Assembly (NCBI GenBank): GCA_030038435.1
Contig: JASHOY010000142.1
Coordinates: 1 to 64,000 of the forward strand
Direction of reading: 5' to 3'
Source: Acidobacteriaceae bacterium
GTDB lineage: Bacteria > Acidobacteriota > Terriglobia > Terriglobales > Acidobacteriaceae
Length of the DNA: 64,000 bases
Part shown: positions 20,501 through 30,019 of the stretch, piece by piece
Layout of the letters: each line of letters opens with the position of its first letter
Numbering within the stretch: position 1 is the stretch's first letter
Made by a program: the position numbers and the translations under genes
Notes under the pieces: model-generated
What the model saw: only the letters and a program-made list of their open reading frames with translations
Told to the model about the DNA's origin: nothing
The model's database searches: none

Positions 20501-21372
20501 ACGGATCGGGGAAAGGACCGATCAAGACGCCGCAGATCACCGTGCCGTTTTATGCCACTTGGCCTTCGGCGGCCGGTGCAACCGGGAGACTGAATCCCGA
20601 TTACCAGCAGATTTCCCAGGTAGAAAGCCGGGCAAATTCAACCTACGATGCCGCTGTGGTGCGGTTGGCGAGGTACGGGCGCGGCCTTTCGTTTTCGGCC
20701 CATTACACCTACGCCCACGCCATGGACTGGAATCCCGATGAAAGTACTTACCTGGGTGGCAGCGGGGTTTTTGACCCCGGGGATTTCAGCGCCGAATACG
20801 GCACCAGCAATCTCGATATAAGGCACTCCGGCGGGGCTATGCTGGCGCTGGAGGCGCCCTGGAAGCTGCACGGGGAGGCCGGCCGCTTGGCCAATGGCTG
20901 GCGGCTCTCGGGCACCGGGTATTTTCGCAGCGGGCTGCCATACACTATGCGGACCTCAGGGTCCCTGGCCGAAGAATTCACCGCGAGCGGCGAAGCCATT
21001 GTGGCGCTGGGACCGGGGATGAACGGCTCGGGCGGCGACAACCGGGTTTACGGCGTGGGCCGGAACACTTACCGCTATCCGTGGACATGGAAGGCGGATA
21101 CGCGGCTCGGCAAGAGCTTTGACCTGGGACACATGCGCCAGCTTGAGTTGCTGGCCGAAAGCTTCAACTTGTTCAACCACCAGAATGTGACCCGGATCGA
21201 GACCACAGGTTATTACATTGAGCCAGGCAGCGCGTCGGGCGGTTTCCCAACGCTGAATTTTTTCACCGGATTGAAGGCTAACACCACGGCATTCGGGCAG
21301 CCGCTGACCATCAACGCCACGAATTTCTTTCGGGAACGGCAGATTCAATTCGGGCTGCGGATGAAATTTTGA
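17512..21372 (+). CDS. TonB-dependent receptor with carboxypeptidase-regulatory N-terminal domain
   Basis: GSLSGKLTDLHSTPMGGATVILRN...YRFTALAPGEYTL; plug- and barrel-like segments; C-terminal aromatic QIQFGLRMKF. Confidence 0.88.
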   Translation: MVVGRRSRTEWLMAAVLLAWAVVTQSARSQGHVVESDGTGSLSGKLTDLHSTPMGGATVILRNQATGAEVRSTTARNGAYRFTALAPGEYTLMADSARRGHGSLDGIEIDAGAEARIETAMRFETPPPAVERVLAVNRGEVSAHGQAEMQAAPAAASPREPAWPSNAASQPSGVAAEAERVSANTPAVAARPSPVVAPRPEVAPSEAPAQNLPMVALSFEPLSPAVLRIGMGGAGGMGGSRAASELAVEGLNLPMQLSQLPPPRILTAAQQPDPVAAAVTTTMSGAELQSLPVSGRRWEDFVLDSPAASTEAGGAAQTSIRGSATAPVATTVDGIDMQLAFGNTGSNRGADSGDSGDGPNNMGQAWGGRGAPLSEAAIHQVQTVAGNVEAQASRGAGGRVEVTTQSGSNQLHGQAFAFDRQNTWGAQNPFTQWVKETAPATNSTTPVFTPEPYTPPDHETTLGVGAGGRIRRDRLFWFAALDANHRNDPGLAMVKLPNMFFAQPSNDEMQVLSARLGMSSVNPVAEGLGAYSQMLETLDGLLGPAPRTSAEWVGFGRVDWKATERQTFTLEGVGASWNAPGGGMRGVSETYGNHSFGSSAASQEWLLARWEAFVTPNLLAVTQGSAGRAEMNARPEPPSSFEQTLVQSAWGQLPQIVADSRYGFTIGNPARFGQGSYPAEDILHAQEMVDWAHNDLLARAGIELEHNADSTSLLRNQTGTYHYASVYNFASDALAFGGYGLPGLLNPASPHGCDETGKVWRDSAGELRGLGNLPCYSYYTQTMGPANWHLSTNDWAGYATAQWQPKKLVVVSAGLRGEREQMPPPIAKLVNPELPLAEKLPDPGNEWSPRISMAVGNGDSRWPVLRLGYGMYYGRSENATLESALTQSGSMNGDLNFFIRPTDGFNSFSASSGAPLFPYVLQGEPLNVIKPGAVEFAPGFRNPEVHQAVTAIEEKLPAHLHLSASALVSLGRRLPVEMDTNFDPAVNPKTITYAVVDGSGKGPIKTPQITVPFYATWPSAAGATGRLNPDYQQISQVESRANSTYDAAVVRLARYGRGLSFSAHYTYAHAMDWNPDESTYLGGSGVFDPGDFSAEYGTSNLDIRHSGGAMLALEAPWKLHGEAGRLANGWRLSGTGYFRSGLPYTMRTSGSLAEEFTASGEAIVALGPGMNGSGGDNRVYGVGRNTYRYPWTWKADTRLGKSFDLGHMRQLELLAESFNLFNHQNVTRIETTGYYIEPGSASGGFPTLNFFTGLKANTTAFGQPLTINATNFFRERQIQFGLRMKF

Positions 21373-21387
21373 GAGGCTGCCGGCACC

Positions 21388-22419
21388 TCAGTCGCCGGTC
21401 TGGATGTTGACCAGAACCCCGTCGCCACCGGGTGAAATGGTGCTGGTCTGCGGGGCGCGCCAATGGTCAATGTGGCTGACTTGGTGCACGCAACTGATGG
21501 TGCAGTTGGGCGCGCAGCTTTTGGCGGTGACGAACTCGCGCTGGAGATGGGCGCGGGTATATTCGGCGATGGGCACGCCAGGGGAGCCGCGCTGCTGCGA
21601 ACAGTAATGCACCAGGCCGTCTTCGCAGATGTAAAGGTAGCGCGAGCCGGCGCGGCATCGCCAATCGTTTGGCCGGCCCTGGGCGATGGCCTCCTGAAAC
21701 TGGTTGAAGCGCGAGTAATTGCGCTTTTTCATGCGCCGCATTTCGAAATAAACCCGGGCTTCGTCGCGCTTGAGAGGCTTGAGCTGGCCGTCGCCATCGT
21801 GAATGATGCCGATGGTCGAGGTAAATCCCAGCGCCAGCGCGCGCTTGCCGATCACCAGCGCGTCGTTGGGATTGCGGATGCCGCCGCCGACCACGGAATT
21901 GATGTTAACGTGGAACTCGGCGTATTCGGCCAGCATCTGCAGCTTCTTGTCCAGGACCTTCAGGCTTTTCATCGACACATCATCGGGTTCCAGGTTGTCG
22001 ATGGAAATCTGCATGTGATCCAGGCCGGCGCGGTTGAGCCGCTCGATGCGTTCGCGGTTGAGCAGATAGCCGTTGGTGATCATGCCGGCCAGCGCCCCGG
22101 TACGGCGAATGCGGCGGATGACGAGATCGAGCTCGGGGTGGGTCAGCGGTTCGCCGCCGGAAATGGTGATGATGCTGGTGCCGAGGCGCCCCAGGTGGTC
22201 GATGCGCCGGTTCATTTCGTCGATGGGAACCGGCGGCGAAACCTTGTCGAACTCGTTGCAATAAGCGCAGCTCAGGTTGCAGAAGCGCATGGGGATGATC
22301 TGCGCCATCACCGGATGATCGGTGAAGAGCAGAGCCCGGCCCACCAGCGCAACTTCGCGCACCTTGCGCGCGGCGGCTTTGAGCCGGCCGCGAATTGTCG
22401 ATCTCCTGGGTCTGGCCAT
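21388..22419 (-). CDS. radical SAM protein with C-terminal Cys-rich (SPASM-like) region
   Basis: CNLSCAYC, ISGGEPLTHPEL; C-terminal CRAGSRYLYICEDGLVHYC...CAPNCTISC. Confidence 0.9.
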   Translation of the reverse strand: MARPRRSTIRGRLKAAARKVREVALVGRALLFTDHPVMAQIIPMRFCNLSCAYCNEFDKVSPPVPIDEMNRRIDHLGRLGTSIITISGGEPLTHPELDLVIRRIRRTGALAGMITNGYLLNRERIERLNRAGLDHMQISIDNLEPDDVSMKSLKVLDKKLQMLAEYAEFHVNINSVVGGGIRNPNDALVIGKRALALGFTSTIGIIHDGDGQLKPLKRDEARVYFEMRRMKKRNYSRFNQFQEAIAQGRPNDWRCRAGSRYLYICEDGLVHYCSQQRGSPGVPIAEYTRAHLQREFVTAKSCAPNCTISCVHQVSHIDHWRAPQTSTISPGGDGVLVNIQTGD

Positions 22420-22450
22420 CTATTCTATTGAAACATATTAAGGGCAGAGG

Positions 22451-23245
22451 CTACGGCTTGGCGCTTTTTGTATACCCGGCCGTCATTATGCGGAGCAGCA
22501 GTCCGCTTCCGCTGTAGAGCACAATCTTGCTTTTGTCTGAGCTGAGGACGATCATGCCAAGCGGGTCACTTCTACCGGCGTGATCGATGCGGATGCTGGT
22601 GTAACCGTAAACGCCGCAGGCTTGCGTGGAAAAGAGCCACCAGGCCTGCAGCCGGCGGTTGCCTTCCACAACGCCTCGGCACGGGTCGCCGGGCCCGGTT
22701 AGCGGGAGCCCAAGGATTCCGTAAGGCGTCGGCCGGCCCACGGTTCTGATTCCGATTGCCACCGGGCCGCCTCCGCGGTAAACCTCTTCGCCCCCGATTT
22801 GCCTGAAGGTTGCCACTTCCGGCGGCAATCCCCGCGAAGCCTCCTCCTCGGGCGTCTGTGCTTCGCTTACCTCAATTGGCGAAGCCAGCGCACGCAGGTC
22901 GAAGCGCAGCGGGATCAGCCTTCCTTTCACTTTCACTGCCTCGAAGACAATTTCGAGACGCGCCGGCACGATGCCGGCACCGCTTGCCTCCACCACGCGA
23001 CCCTCGACTTTAGTCCTTCTGCGAACCGGCGTGCCAGGGACGTTTTGCATCACGGTGGCCTGGATCCGGCGGCCGGCCCGCACCTTGGCGGAGTTCAGCA
23101 CTCCATCAAGGCTGACGGGAAGAATCGTTCCCGGCGGAATGGAGCTTCGCGCTGCTGCGGTGAGGGGCATCGACAACACCATGGCAAGGACGCGGGAAAT
23201 GCGCCTGGCGCATTCCCAGTCGAATTTGACCTTCAGCGTGATCAC
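22451..23245 (-). CDS. exported hypothetical protein
   Basis: Signal-like N-terminus; IPPGTILPVSLDGVLNSAKVRAGRRIQATVMQNVP. Confidence 0.7.
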   Translation of the reverse strand: MITLKVKFDWECARRISRVLAMVLSMPLTAAARSSIPPGTILPVSLDGVLNSAKVRAGRRIQATVMQNVPGTPVRRRTKVEGRVVEASGAGIVPARLEIVFEAVKVKGRLIPLRFDLRALASPIEVSEAQTPEEEASRGLPPEVATFRQIGGEEVYRGGGPVAIGIRTVGRPTPYGILGLPLTGPGDPCRGVVEGNRRLQAWWLFSTQACGVYGYTSIRIDHAGRSDPLGMIVLSSDKSKIVLYSGSGLLLRIMTAGYTKSAKP

Positions 23246-23300
23246 AGCGTCGCCTCTTACAGGATTACACTTTCAGCCAGGCAGCGGTACCCTTTCTGGG

Positions 23301-23864
23301 ATGGAGAGCGAAATGGCGCAGCCAACCGATGCGCAGGAGGCGGCGATGGACAGGATTTCAGTGCTGAAGACGGATATCACGACGCTCGATGTGGACGCGA
23401 TTGTGAATGCAGCCAATACCACTTTGCTTGGTGGGGGAGGGGTGGATGGGGCGATTCATCGCGCTGCGGGAGCGGAGCTTTACGACGAATGCGCCGGGCT
23501 GGGAGGCTGCGAAACCGGCGGCGCCAAACTGACCAAAGGCTACCGGCTGCCGGCACGCTATGTAATTCACACCGTCGGTCCGGTGTGGACCGGCGGCGAT
23601 CGCGGCGAGCGCGATCTGCTGGCAAGCTGCTATCGCGAGTGTTTCAGGATTGCCCGCGAGCGGGGCTTCAAGACCATTGCCTTTCCTGCCATCAGTTGCG
23701 GCGTTTATCGTTTTCCCGTGGACGAAGCGGTAAGAATCGCCTTGCGCGAAACGCAGGAGGCGCTGAAGACAAACGGGCACATTGAAAAGGTGATCTTCGC
23801 ATGTTTTGGAGAGGATACCTATGAGGCTTATCGAAGTTATTTGCGTACGCCGAAGGGCGCATGA
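23301..23864 (+). CDS. macro-domain protein (O-acetyl-ADP-ribose deacetylase-like)
   Basis: DAIVNAANTTLLGGGGVDGAIHRAAG; FPAISCGVYRFP; start trimmed to 23301. Confidence 0.93.
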   Translation: MESEMAQPTDAQEAAMDRISVLKTDITTLDVDAIVNAANTTLLGGGGVDGAIHRAAGAELYDECAGLGGCETGGAKLTKGYRLPARYVIHTVGPVWTGGDRGERDLLASCYRECFRIARERGFKTIAFPAISCGVYRFPVDEAVRIALRETQEALKTNGHIEKVIFACFGEDTYEAYRSYLRTPKGA

Positions 23865-23890
23865 ATTCCATCGCGGTATCTAATGCAAAA

Positions 23891-23916
23891 ACGGGCAGGC
23901 GATCGGGCCTGCCCGT
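23891..23916 (-). terminator. intrinsic terminator hairpin
   Basis: acgggcaggc-gatcgg-gcctgcccgt, 10-bp stem followed by a T-tract on the minus strand; between convergent genes. Confidence 0.8.
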
Positions 23917-23954
23917 GGTTTGATGATCAAGCTTTTCGGGTTTCCGACTACGAG

Positions 23955-26756
23955 TTAGAAGTTAAATGTAAGCTTGGCCGACATTGTCCGCGGAGTCACA
24001 TAGTGCGTGCCGCTGAAAGTCGACAGGAAGTTATATAGCGCGTACTTATCCGCTATGTTGATGGCCGTAAGGTCAAGATCAACCTTGTAATGGTCGGCGT
24101 GGAAGATGTTATTCATGCCCACGGAGACGTCGAACAGATTGCGCGGCGCGATGCGCGGCGGGTTGTGGTCGTTGTTGCCCGTACCCGGCGCGGGAACATT
24201 GATCAGGGACGAGGAAAACTCGTTTGCCGGGCACACTGACGGCAACGGGCTGTTTGGAGTTGCCTTCACTCCGTTACACTCAAAACCGGCCTGAAACTCC
24301 TCGTCCGCAGTCAGCGGAAGATATGCCGCAGCTCCTGTGACCGGGTTAGTCGTGGGCGGTATGTTATCGTCGACCATGGCCACAGCGGGTTGGCCGTTGA
24401 GGGTTGTCGAAGTGCCGGGGCAGGCAGTATTGGGATCAGTTACGTTGTAGCAGGGCGCCGATCCGGCAACCAGGCCCGAGTCGAAATGCCAGTTGAATCC
24501 GCCCCAAATCCCGCTCCACAACTTGGAGCCGGGTAGCGTGTACTGCCAATGCGTGGTTTCGTTGTATTTCTCATCATGATCGATGCGGAAAGGCAGTCCC
24601 ACCTGGCCGCCGGTCGCTCCGGCGCCTGCCACCTGCGGCGGGAAGAAGCGCGCCGCCACCGACGACATGACCGTATAGGCGCTGAAGTTGTGGTAGTTAG
24701 GTACTTCCAGATGCAATGCGTACCCTGGGATCTTCGAGTTATGCCAGTCGATGGGGAAGGTGATCGGCGTGTTGCCAAGCACGCTGAAATCGAAGGCATT
24801 GTGCGTGTACTTCCAGATGTATTCGCCGCTGAAGACGAAGTATTTGCCGAAGGCCTGCTGCACGTCGGCGTGAAATTCGTTTCTATAACCGGGCGCCATA
24901 ACGCTCGATACTCCCGACGCGCAATTGAGCAGCGGTGCGAGCACTTCGTTCGAACAGCCGTTGCTGGACAGCACCAGGTTTTCGTTGAAGGGTGTTTCCA
25001 GCGTACGTGCGTAGGAGACGCCTAACACAGTCTTGGTGGGTTCGACCCGGTAGGCGATGCCCAGGCGTGGCTCTATCTGGTTGGCGTCAGTCAAGCCGTT
25101 GTAGACATCTTCGCGCAGCCCGAGGCTATAGTGCCAGTTGCCAATGCGGAGCTGATCTTCAACATAGAGCGCCAGCTCTTTAACGTCGGTGTGACCGAAG
25201 AAGTTATAGAAGCTTCCGCCGCGGGTCAAGTCGTAGGGCGCCAGCACGGAAAGAAAGTTCGGGTTCTGGCCTGCTGCGCCGCCCGGGCACTGCGATTGAT
25301 TACCGTAGCCGGGCAAAGGAACGCCGGTGAGGGGATTCATGCACGGCGAATTGTAGGTGTTGTCCACTATCCCGAGATTGTCGTGTTCGCGCAAGAAGGT
25401 CTGCTCGTAATCGGACCCGATCAGCAGGTTCTGTATTCCTCTCGCGTAGGTGTAATCGGCGTGGATTCCAGAGTTGGTCAGAGTGCGATATTGCCCGATC
25501 GAGGAAGTTTGCAGATTGGCGGGACCGAGGTCCGCCAGCGGATCGCCGCTCGGAACATAATCGTAATCGTCTTTACGCAGATACAGTCCCATGTTGAAAA
25601 CCGCATAAGTGCTGATGACTCGCGTGTAAGTGGGCGCGACGTTGAAGGTGTCGATTTTGGAGCGCTGGTCTGTGTTTCCCACATCGCCGAAGACCGGTGC
25701 TGCGCTGGCGCCGCTGTTGTCAATTACATTCTGCACGTTCAGGTTCTGGAAGGCATTTGGAGTTTGAAACCAGGAACGGCTGTAGTTGAGATCGGTGTGG
25801 ATGGAATTGGCCGGATTGAAATCGTAATCCACGTGATCGAAGACATTGCCTTCATTTCCCTTGGCGTGAAAGACGCTGAATTCAGGCGTATCGAGAAAGC
25901 GGCCGGTATCCAGTCCGTCGGCCTCGAAGAAGTTACCCCAGTTCGTGCCGCCATAGGAGATATTGAAGCCGGAGGTGCCGGTGCCGAAGGCTCCATAGGA
26001 GGCGTAAACGGAGCCGGTGGGCTTGGTCACGCCCTGGCCGGAGCGGGTGGTGGCCACGATCACCAGGCTGGTCTTGTCGCCGTACTGGGCCGGGGGCGCG
26101 CCTTCGATCACCTGGATCGATTGAATCGCGTTGGAGGGGAGCTGGTTGGAGAAGACTTTGCTCTGTTGGTCGGTGACGGGCTGGCCATCAATAGAAAACG
26201 AGTTGGAGGCGTGGTCGCCGAGACCGTGGAAAAGACCGTTGGAGTCGGCCGAAACGCCCGGAGTTGTCATAGTAACCAGCGAGCTGAGGCTGGAAGACTG
26301 GCTCTCCAGCGGAACTTTGATGAACATATCGCGCGAAATGTCAGTGTGATAAGTGGACGTGTCTTCAACCAGCGGTCCCGTAGACTCGACCGTCACAGTA
26401 GAAGTGGAACCGGCGATGTGCAGCACTAACGTAGCCTTGACCGGGACCGCAGATTGGATGACCACGGTCTGGCTCAGGGGGGCAAAGCCCACCGCGCGGG
26501 CGTTCACGGTGTAGCTGCTGAAGGGAATGTTGCTGAACGCGAATTGACCGGTAGAGTTGCTGGTCACGGAACGGGTGAATCCGCTCATCGCATTCTTCAG
26601 GGTCACCGTTGCATTGGGAATCACTGCTCCTGTGGGATCGGTGACTGTGCCCGCCACGGCGCCGGCAGCGCCGGCCTGGCTGAAAGCGGGAAGGGTGGCG
26701 AGCATCAGCATGGAGAGGGGAAGGATACGCGCGAGGGTGCGGAGATGATGCCTCAT
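23955..26756 (-). CDS. TonB-dependent receptor with carboxypeptidase-regulatory N-terminal domain
   Basis: VAGTVTDPTGAVIPNATVTLKN...FAFSNIPFSSYTV; plug-like SIDGQPVTDQQSKVFSNQLPSNAIQSIQVIEGAPPAQYGDKTSL; start trimmed to 26756. Confidence 0.92.
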   Translation of the reverse strand: MRHHLRTLARILPLSMLMLATLPAFSQAGAAGAVAGTVTDPTGAVIPNATVTLKNAMSGFTRSVTSNSTGQFAFSNIPFSSYTVNARAVGFAPLSQTVVIQSAVPVKATLVLHIAGSTSTVTVESTGPLVEDTSTYHTDISRDMFIKVPLESQSSSLSSLVTMTTPGVSADSNGLFHGLGDHASNSFSIDGQPVTDQQSKVFSNQLPSNAIQSIQVIEGAPPAQYGDKTSLVIVATTRSGQGVTKPTGSVYASYGAFGTGTSGFNISYGGTNWGNFFEADGLDTGRFLDTPEFSVFHAKGNEGNVFDHVDYDFNPANSIHTDLNYSRSWFQTPNAFQNLNVQNVIDNSGASAAPVFGDVGNTDQRSKIDTFNVAPTYTRVISTYAVFNMGLYLRKDDYDYVPSGDPLADLGPANLQTSSIGQYRTLTNSGIHADYTYARGIQNLLIGSDYEQTFLREHDNLGIVDNTYNSPCMNPLTGVPLPGYGNQSQCPGGAAGQNPNFLSVLAPYDLTRGGSFYNFFGHTDVKELALYVEDQLRIGNWHYSLGLREDVYNGLTDANQIEPRLGIAYRVEPTKTVLGVSYARTLETPFNENLVLSSNGCSNEVLAPLLNCASGVSSVMAPGYRNEFHADVQQAFGKYFVFSGEYIWKYTHNAFDFSVLGNTPITFPIDWHNSKIPGYALHLEVPNYHNFSAYTVMSSVAARFFPPQVAGAGATGGQVGLPFRIDHDEKYNETTHWQYTLPGSKLWSGIWGGFNWHFDSGLVAGSAPCYNVTDPNTACPGTSTTLNGQPAVAMVDDNIPPTTNPVTGAAAYLPLTADEEFQAGFECNGVKATPNSPLPSVCPANEFSSSLINVPAPGTGNNDHNPPRIAPRNLFDVSVGMNNIFHADHYKVDLDLTAINIADKYALYNFLSTFSGTHYVTPRTMSAKLTFNF

Positions 26757-26949
26757 AAAAGAACTCCTGAAATGGCTGAAGTGCGCGAGGTGGAGAGCCG
26801 CGGCGCGGGGGCCAGACGGCATCTTCAGTGCGAAGGAGCAACTCTTTCCGATCAGACAGCCCGGGAGTGGGAATGAATGCGGGTGTGCCGTGCCGAGTTT
26901 AGAAGCGAGCACGGGCTTTTGCTGCGAATCGGGATCTTGGAAAGAGTGG

Positions 26950-27213
26950 CTAGCAGCCGGCTGGAGGAGGCCTGGTGAAGAACTTGGGGCGCCAGAAACG
27001 AATGATCGCACGCGATTTGAAAAGCTGGGCTGGCCGACCGATGGGAACGACAACGACTATCGCCGCGGTGGGGGCAACGGGCGCGGCCGTGTGCAGCACA
27101 ATGCACAAGGGGCAATGGCTGGTGTCGGCTCCGACCTTGTGTACGTGTGTGACCTCGATTGTGGCTATCAGCGCAGCCAGCAGCACACAGATAACCCCCA
27201 GGAGCGGCTTCAT
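26950..27213 (-). CDS. small membrane protein with HxH and HCPLC motifs
   Basis: MKPLLGVICVLLAALIATIEVTHVHKVGADTSHCPLCIVLHTAAPVAPTAAIVVVV; codirectional and upstream of the TonB receptor; start trimmed from longer ORF. Confidence 0.7.
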   Translation of the reverse strand: MKPLLGVICVLLAALIATIEVTHVHKVGADTSHCPLCIVLHTAAPVAPTAAIVVVVPIGRPAQLFKSRAIIRFWRPKFFTRPPPAGC

Positions 27214-27391
27214 CCGTCCTTTGGGGAACCCTCTCGGCTGCGAATCTTGCTGGTCTTCGATCACACTATCCCTTACAACAAGAATACACACAATTGGACG
27301 TACCAGGTCCGGCGCAGGTTGCGCCCAAACCGAATATCCACTGCGCGCACGCCCACCCATCGGGCACGGGTTTCGTCTAAACTGGGATGCC

Positions 27392-28522
27392 ATGAGGCGA
27401 ATTCCTCATCTGCGGCATTCTTCGCTTCCGGTTCTGGCGGTGCTGCTGGGACTGACGGCATCTTTTGCCGCCGGGCAGAATCAGAGCCAGGGCCAGCAGC
27501 CGGATGCATCGCAGAATCAGAGCCAGACGATGCAGGACCAAAGCCGTGCGGGCCAGACTCCCTTGCCCCTCAGTCCTGATCTGAACGGGCTGCACAGAAA
27601 CCACCGCCTGATCCTCAAGGATGGCAGCTACCAGGTAGTAACCCAGTACCAGATCGTCGGCGACCGCGTGCGTTACTTCTCGCAGGATCGCCAGGATTGG
27701 GAAGAGATCCCCGTGAGCCTGGTGGACTGGGCTGCAACCCGCAAATGGGAGCAGGACCACAATCCATTGAGTGCGAATCAGATCTCGCCTGGGATGAAAG
27801 AGGCGGCCACGCTGGACGCTGAGGAGACCGCGGAGCGCGCCGACCAGAAAGCGCGCATGCCGGAGGTAGCCACGGGGCTGAATCTTCCTGACCAGGACGG
27901 GGTATTCGTGCTGGACACCTACCAGGGCACTCCGGAACTGGTGCAGTTGAATCCCAGCGACATCGATATGGGAGCCAAGGCGCACCACGGGGTCGAGTCA
28001 CTGAACCCGATGACCGGGGCGCGAACACGGCTCGAACTGGATGGCGAGCACGCCAAAGTTCATCTGCACGTAGATGAACCCGTGTTCTATCTTTCCCTCG
28101 ACACGCCGCACGCAGCTGACGATAAGGAACCGGTGCTGACCAATCCCGTTACCGTGCAGACGGTCAGCGAACAGGCGATCAAGGGTCGCGACTGGGGCGC
28201 CCACTCGGCCAGTTCTCACTTTGCCATCGTACATCTCGACGAGCGCATTGCCATGCGCTTTGTGGGTCCGGTGGAAGTGAGTTCATCGGGTGCCGTGGTG
28301 GCAGACCCCAACGTTATCCCAGCCGCGGTGCAGATCCTGACCGGCGGGCGTTGGCTGCGCGTGGAGCCGACCCGTCCTCTCATGATCGGCGAGTATGCGC
28401 TGGTGGAGATACTTTCTCCCACGGAGATGAATCCATCGGTGTGGGATTTCGAAGTGAATCCGGCGACCGGCGACAACCCCGGCTCCATGGGGCCGATTCT
28501 GGAAAACTCCAGCCGGCGGTAG
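27392..28522 (+). CDS. exported hypothetical protein
   Basis: Signal-like MRRIPHLRHSSLPVLAVLLGLTASFAAGQ; repeated Q/N-rich stretch after the signal. Confidence 0.75.
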   Translation: MRRIPHLRHSSLPVLAVLLGLTASFAAGQNQSQGQQPDASQNQSQTMQDQSRAGQTPLPLSPDLNGLHRNHRLILKDGSYQVVTQYQIVGDRVRYFSQDRQDWEEIPVSLVDWAATRKWEQDHNPLSANQISPGMKEAATLDAEETAERADQKARMPEVATGLNLPDQDGVFVLDTYQGTPELVQLNPSDIDMGAKAHHGVESLNPMTGARTRLELDGEHAKVHLHVDEPVFYLSLDTPHAADDKEPVLTNPVTVQTVSEQAIKGRDWGAHSASSHFAIVHLDERIAMRFVGPVEVSSSGAVVADPNVIPAAVQILTGGRWLRVEPTRPLMIGEYALVEILSPTEMNPSVWDFEVNPATGDNPGSMGPILENSSRR

Positions 28523-28675
28523 GCGGCAGACTTCCGGCCACATCCTCGTGAACGCAAAGCCAGGAATGCATGACTGAAGCCAAGCGCCTCTTCCGGGGGA
28601 GATCTGCGGCGTTCGGGGACCTCTCGGATTTCGTATGATAGGAACTTCGATAACTCACTTCGAGGTCATAATCCC

Positions 28676-29092
28676 ATGGCAGCATCGGGCGGCAACATGC
28701 GTAATTCGCTGGGCCTGCTTTTACTGCGCGTAATGGTTGGCTGGATCTTTCTTTCCGAGGGCATACAGAAGTTTCTCTACCCCGCAGCCCTGGGTGCCGG
28801 CCGCTTTCACAGGATCGGCATCCCCCTGGCGCGGTTTGCCGGGCCGTTTGTGGGCGTGGTGGAGATTGTCTGCGGGGCGCTGTTAATTCTCGGCCTGGCC
28901 ACGGGCGTGGCCGTCACTGCGTTGCTGATCGATATTGCAGTTGCGATTTTCAAAACCAAAGTGCCGTTACTAAGGCATGGCTTTTGGGGTGCCATGCACC
29001 ATGCGCGCACGGATTTCTGCATGTTTTTCGGCCTTATCGCCATTGCCCTGTTAGGCGCGGGCGGCTTGTCTTTCGGCGGCAGACGGGGATGA
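28676..29092 (+). CDS. DoxX-family membrane protein
   Basis: LLLLRVMVGWIFLSEGIQKFLYP...VEIVCGALLILGLATGVAV. Confidence 0.88.
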   Translation: MAASGGNMRNSLGLLLLRVMVGWIFLSEGIQKFLYPAALGAGRFHRIGIPLARFAGPFVGVVEIVCGALLILGLATGVAVTALLIDIAVAIFKTKVPLLRHGFWGAMHHARTDFCMFFGLIAIALLGAGGLSFGGRRG

Positions 29093-29216
29093 TGATGCCG
29101 TTTGCTGAGGTTGCAACTTTTGCGCCATGCGAAAAGATCGGCAAAGTCTTATGGTGGAAGTGGAAAAGCTGCGTTGGCACATCTGAAGGGCACAACGCTC
29201 AGAGGTTCGTGGGGAA

Positions 29217-29957
29217 ATGGAATTTGCGAGCGGAAACCACTGTGCGACGGAGTTGCCTGATTACTACGAACTCCTTCAGATCAGTCCTTCCGCCGCGCCT
29301 GACACCATTCATCGCATATATCGATTCCTGGCTGCGCGGTTCCACCCAGACAACCCTGACACCGGTGACCTGGACAAATTCCATCAGGTGAAGACCGCGT
29401 ACGATGTGCTTTCCAACCCCGAACGCCGGGCGGCTTACGACGGCGTGCGCGGCGGAGAGATGAAGGCATCCACCCCGCTTTCTTCCACCATTGACTTCAT
29501 GGATGACATCGAAGGCGAGATGAACCGTCGGCTCGCGCTTCTGGCGGTGCTCTACACGCGGCGCCGCACCAGCCCGCACGCCCCCGAAGTCTCTTTGACG
29601 GAGGTGGAAACCTATCTTGGATTTCCACGCGATTATCTGGATTTCACCACCTGGTATCTGTCAAAGAAGGGATACATTACGCGCGCAGACAACGCCGATT
29701 TCACGCTGACGGTTGCCGGCGTGGATTACGTGGAAAGCCAGCGCGCGAACCTGCCTATTCTCAACCGGCTGCTGACCAGCGGCCATCTTCGCGCCAGTGC
29801 GTTCAACGGGGAGCGGAGGGTCAAACAACGGGACCGGCGCATGAACCTTCCCGACGAACGCGTCGACAAGACGGAGCGTCGCGTCAACAAGAGGGATCGA
29901 CGCCGAAGCCAGACCGACGCCCGCAATGTGCGATACGGGGCTCACGAAGTGCAATAG
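29217..29957 (+). CDS. J-domain (DnaJ-like) protein with C-terminal extension
   Basis: DYYELLQISPSAAPDTIHRIYRFLAARFHPDNPDTGD..FHQVKTAYDVLSNPERRAAYD with HPD motif. Confidence 0.88.
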   Translation: MEFASGNHCATELPDYYELLQISPSAAPDTIHRIYRFLAARFHPDNPDTGDLDKFHQVKTAYDVLSNPERRAAYDGVRGGEMKASTPLSSTIDFMDDIEGEMNRRLALLAVLYTRRRTSPHAPEVSLTEVETYLGFPRDYLDFTTWYLSKKGYITRADNADFTLTVAGVDYVESQRANLPILNRLLTSGHLRASAFNGERRVKQRDRRMNLPDERVDKTERRVNKRDRRRSQTDARNVRYGAHEVQ

Positions 29958-30019
29958 TTCGCCCCTCGATCGCGCAGCGGCTGAGTCCCGCCCTTCGATC
30001 TCCGCAAGCGATGCCGGGG

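Noticed and set aside
25131-26429. 432-aa plus-strand ORF
   Set aside because: Antisense to the TonB receptor; composition typical of a shadow frame.
17512-26756. Polysaccharide utilisation locus around the two TonB receptors
   Set aside because: No SusD, glycosidase or anti-sigma/ECF pair adjacent; the receptors are on opposite strands.
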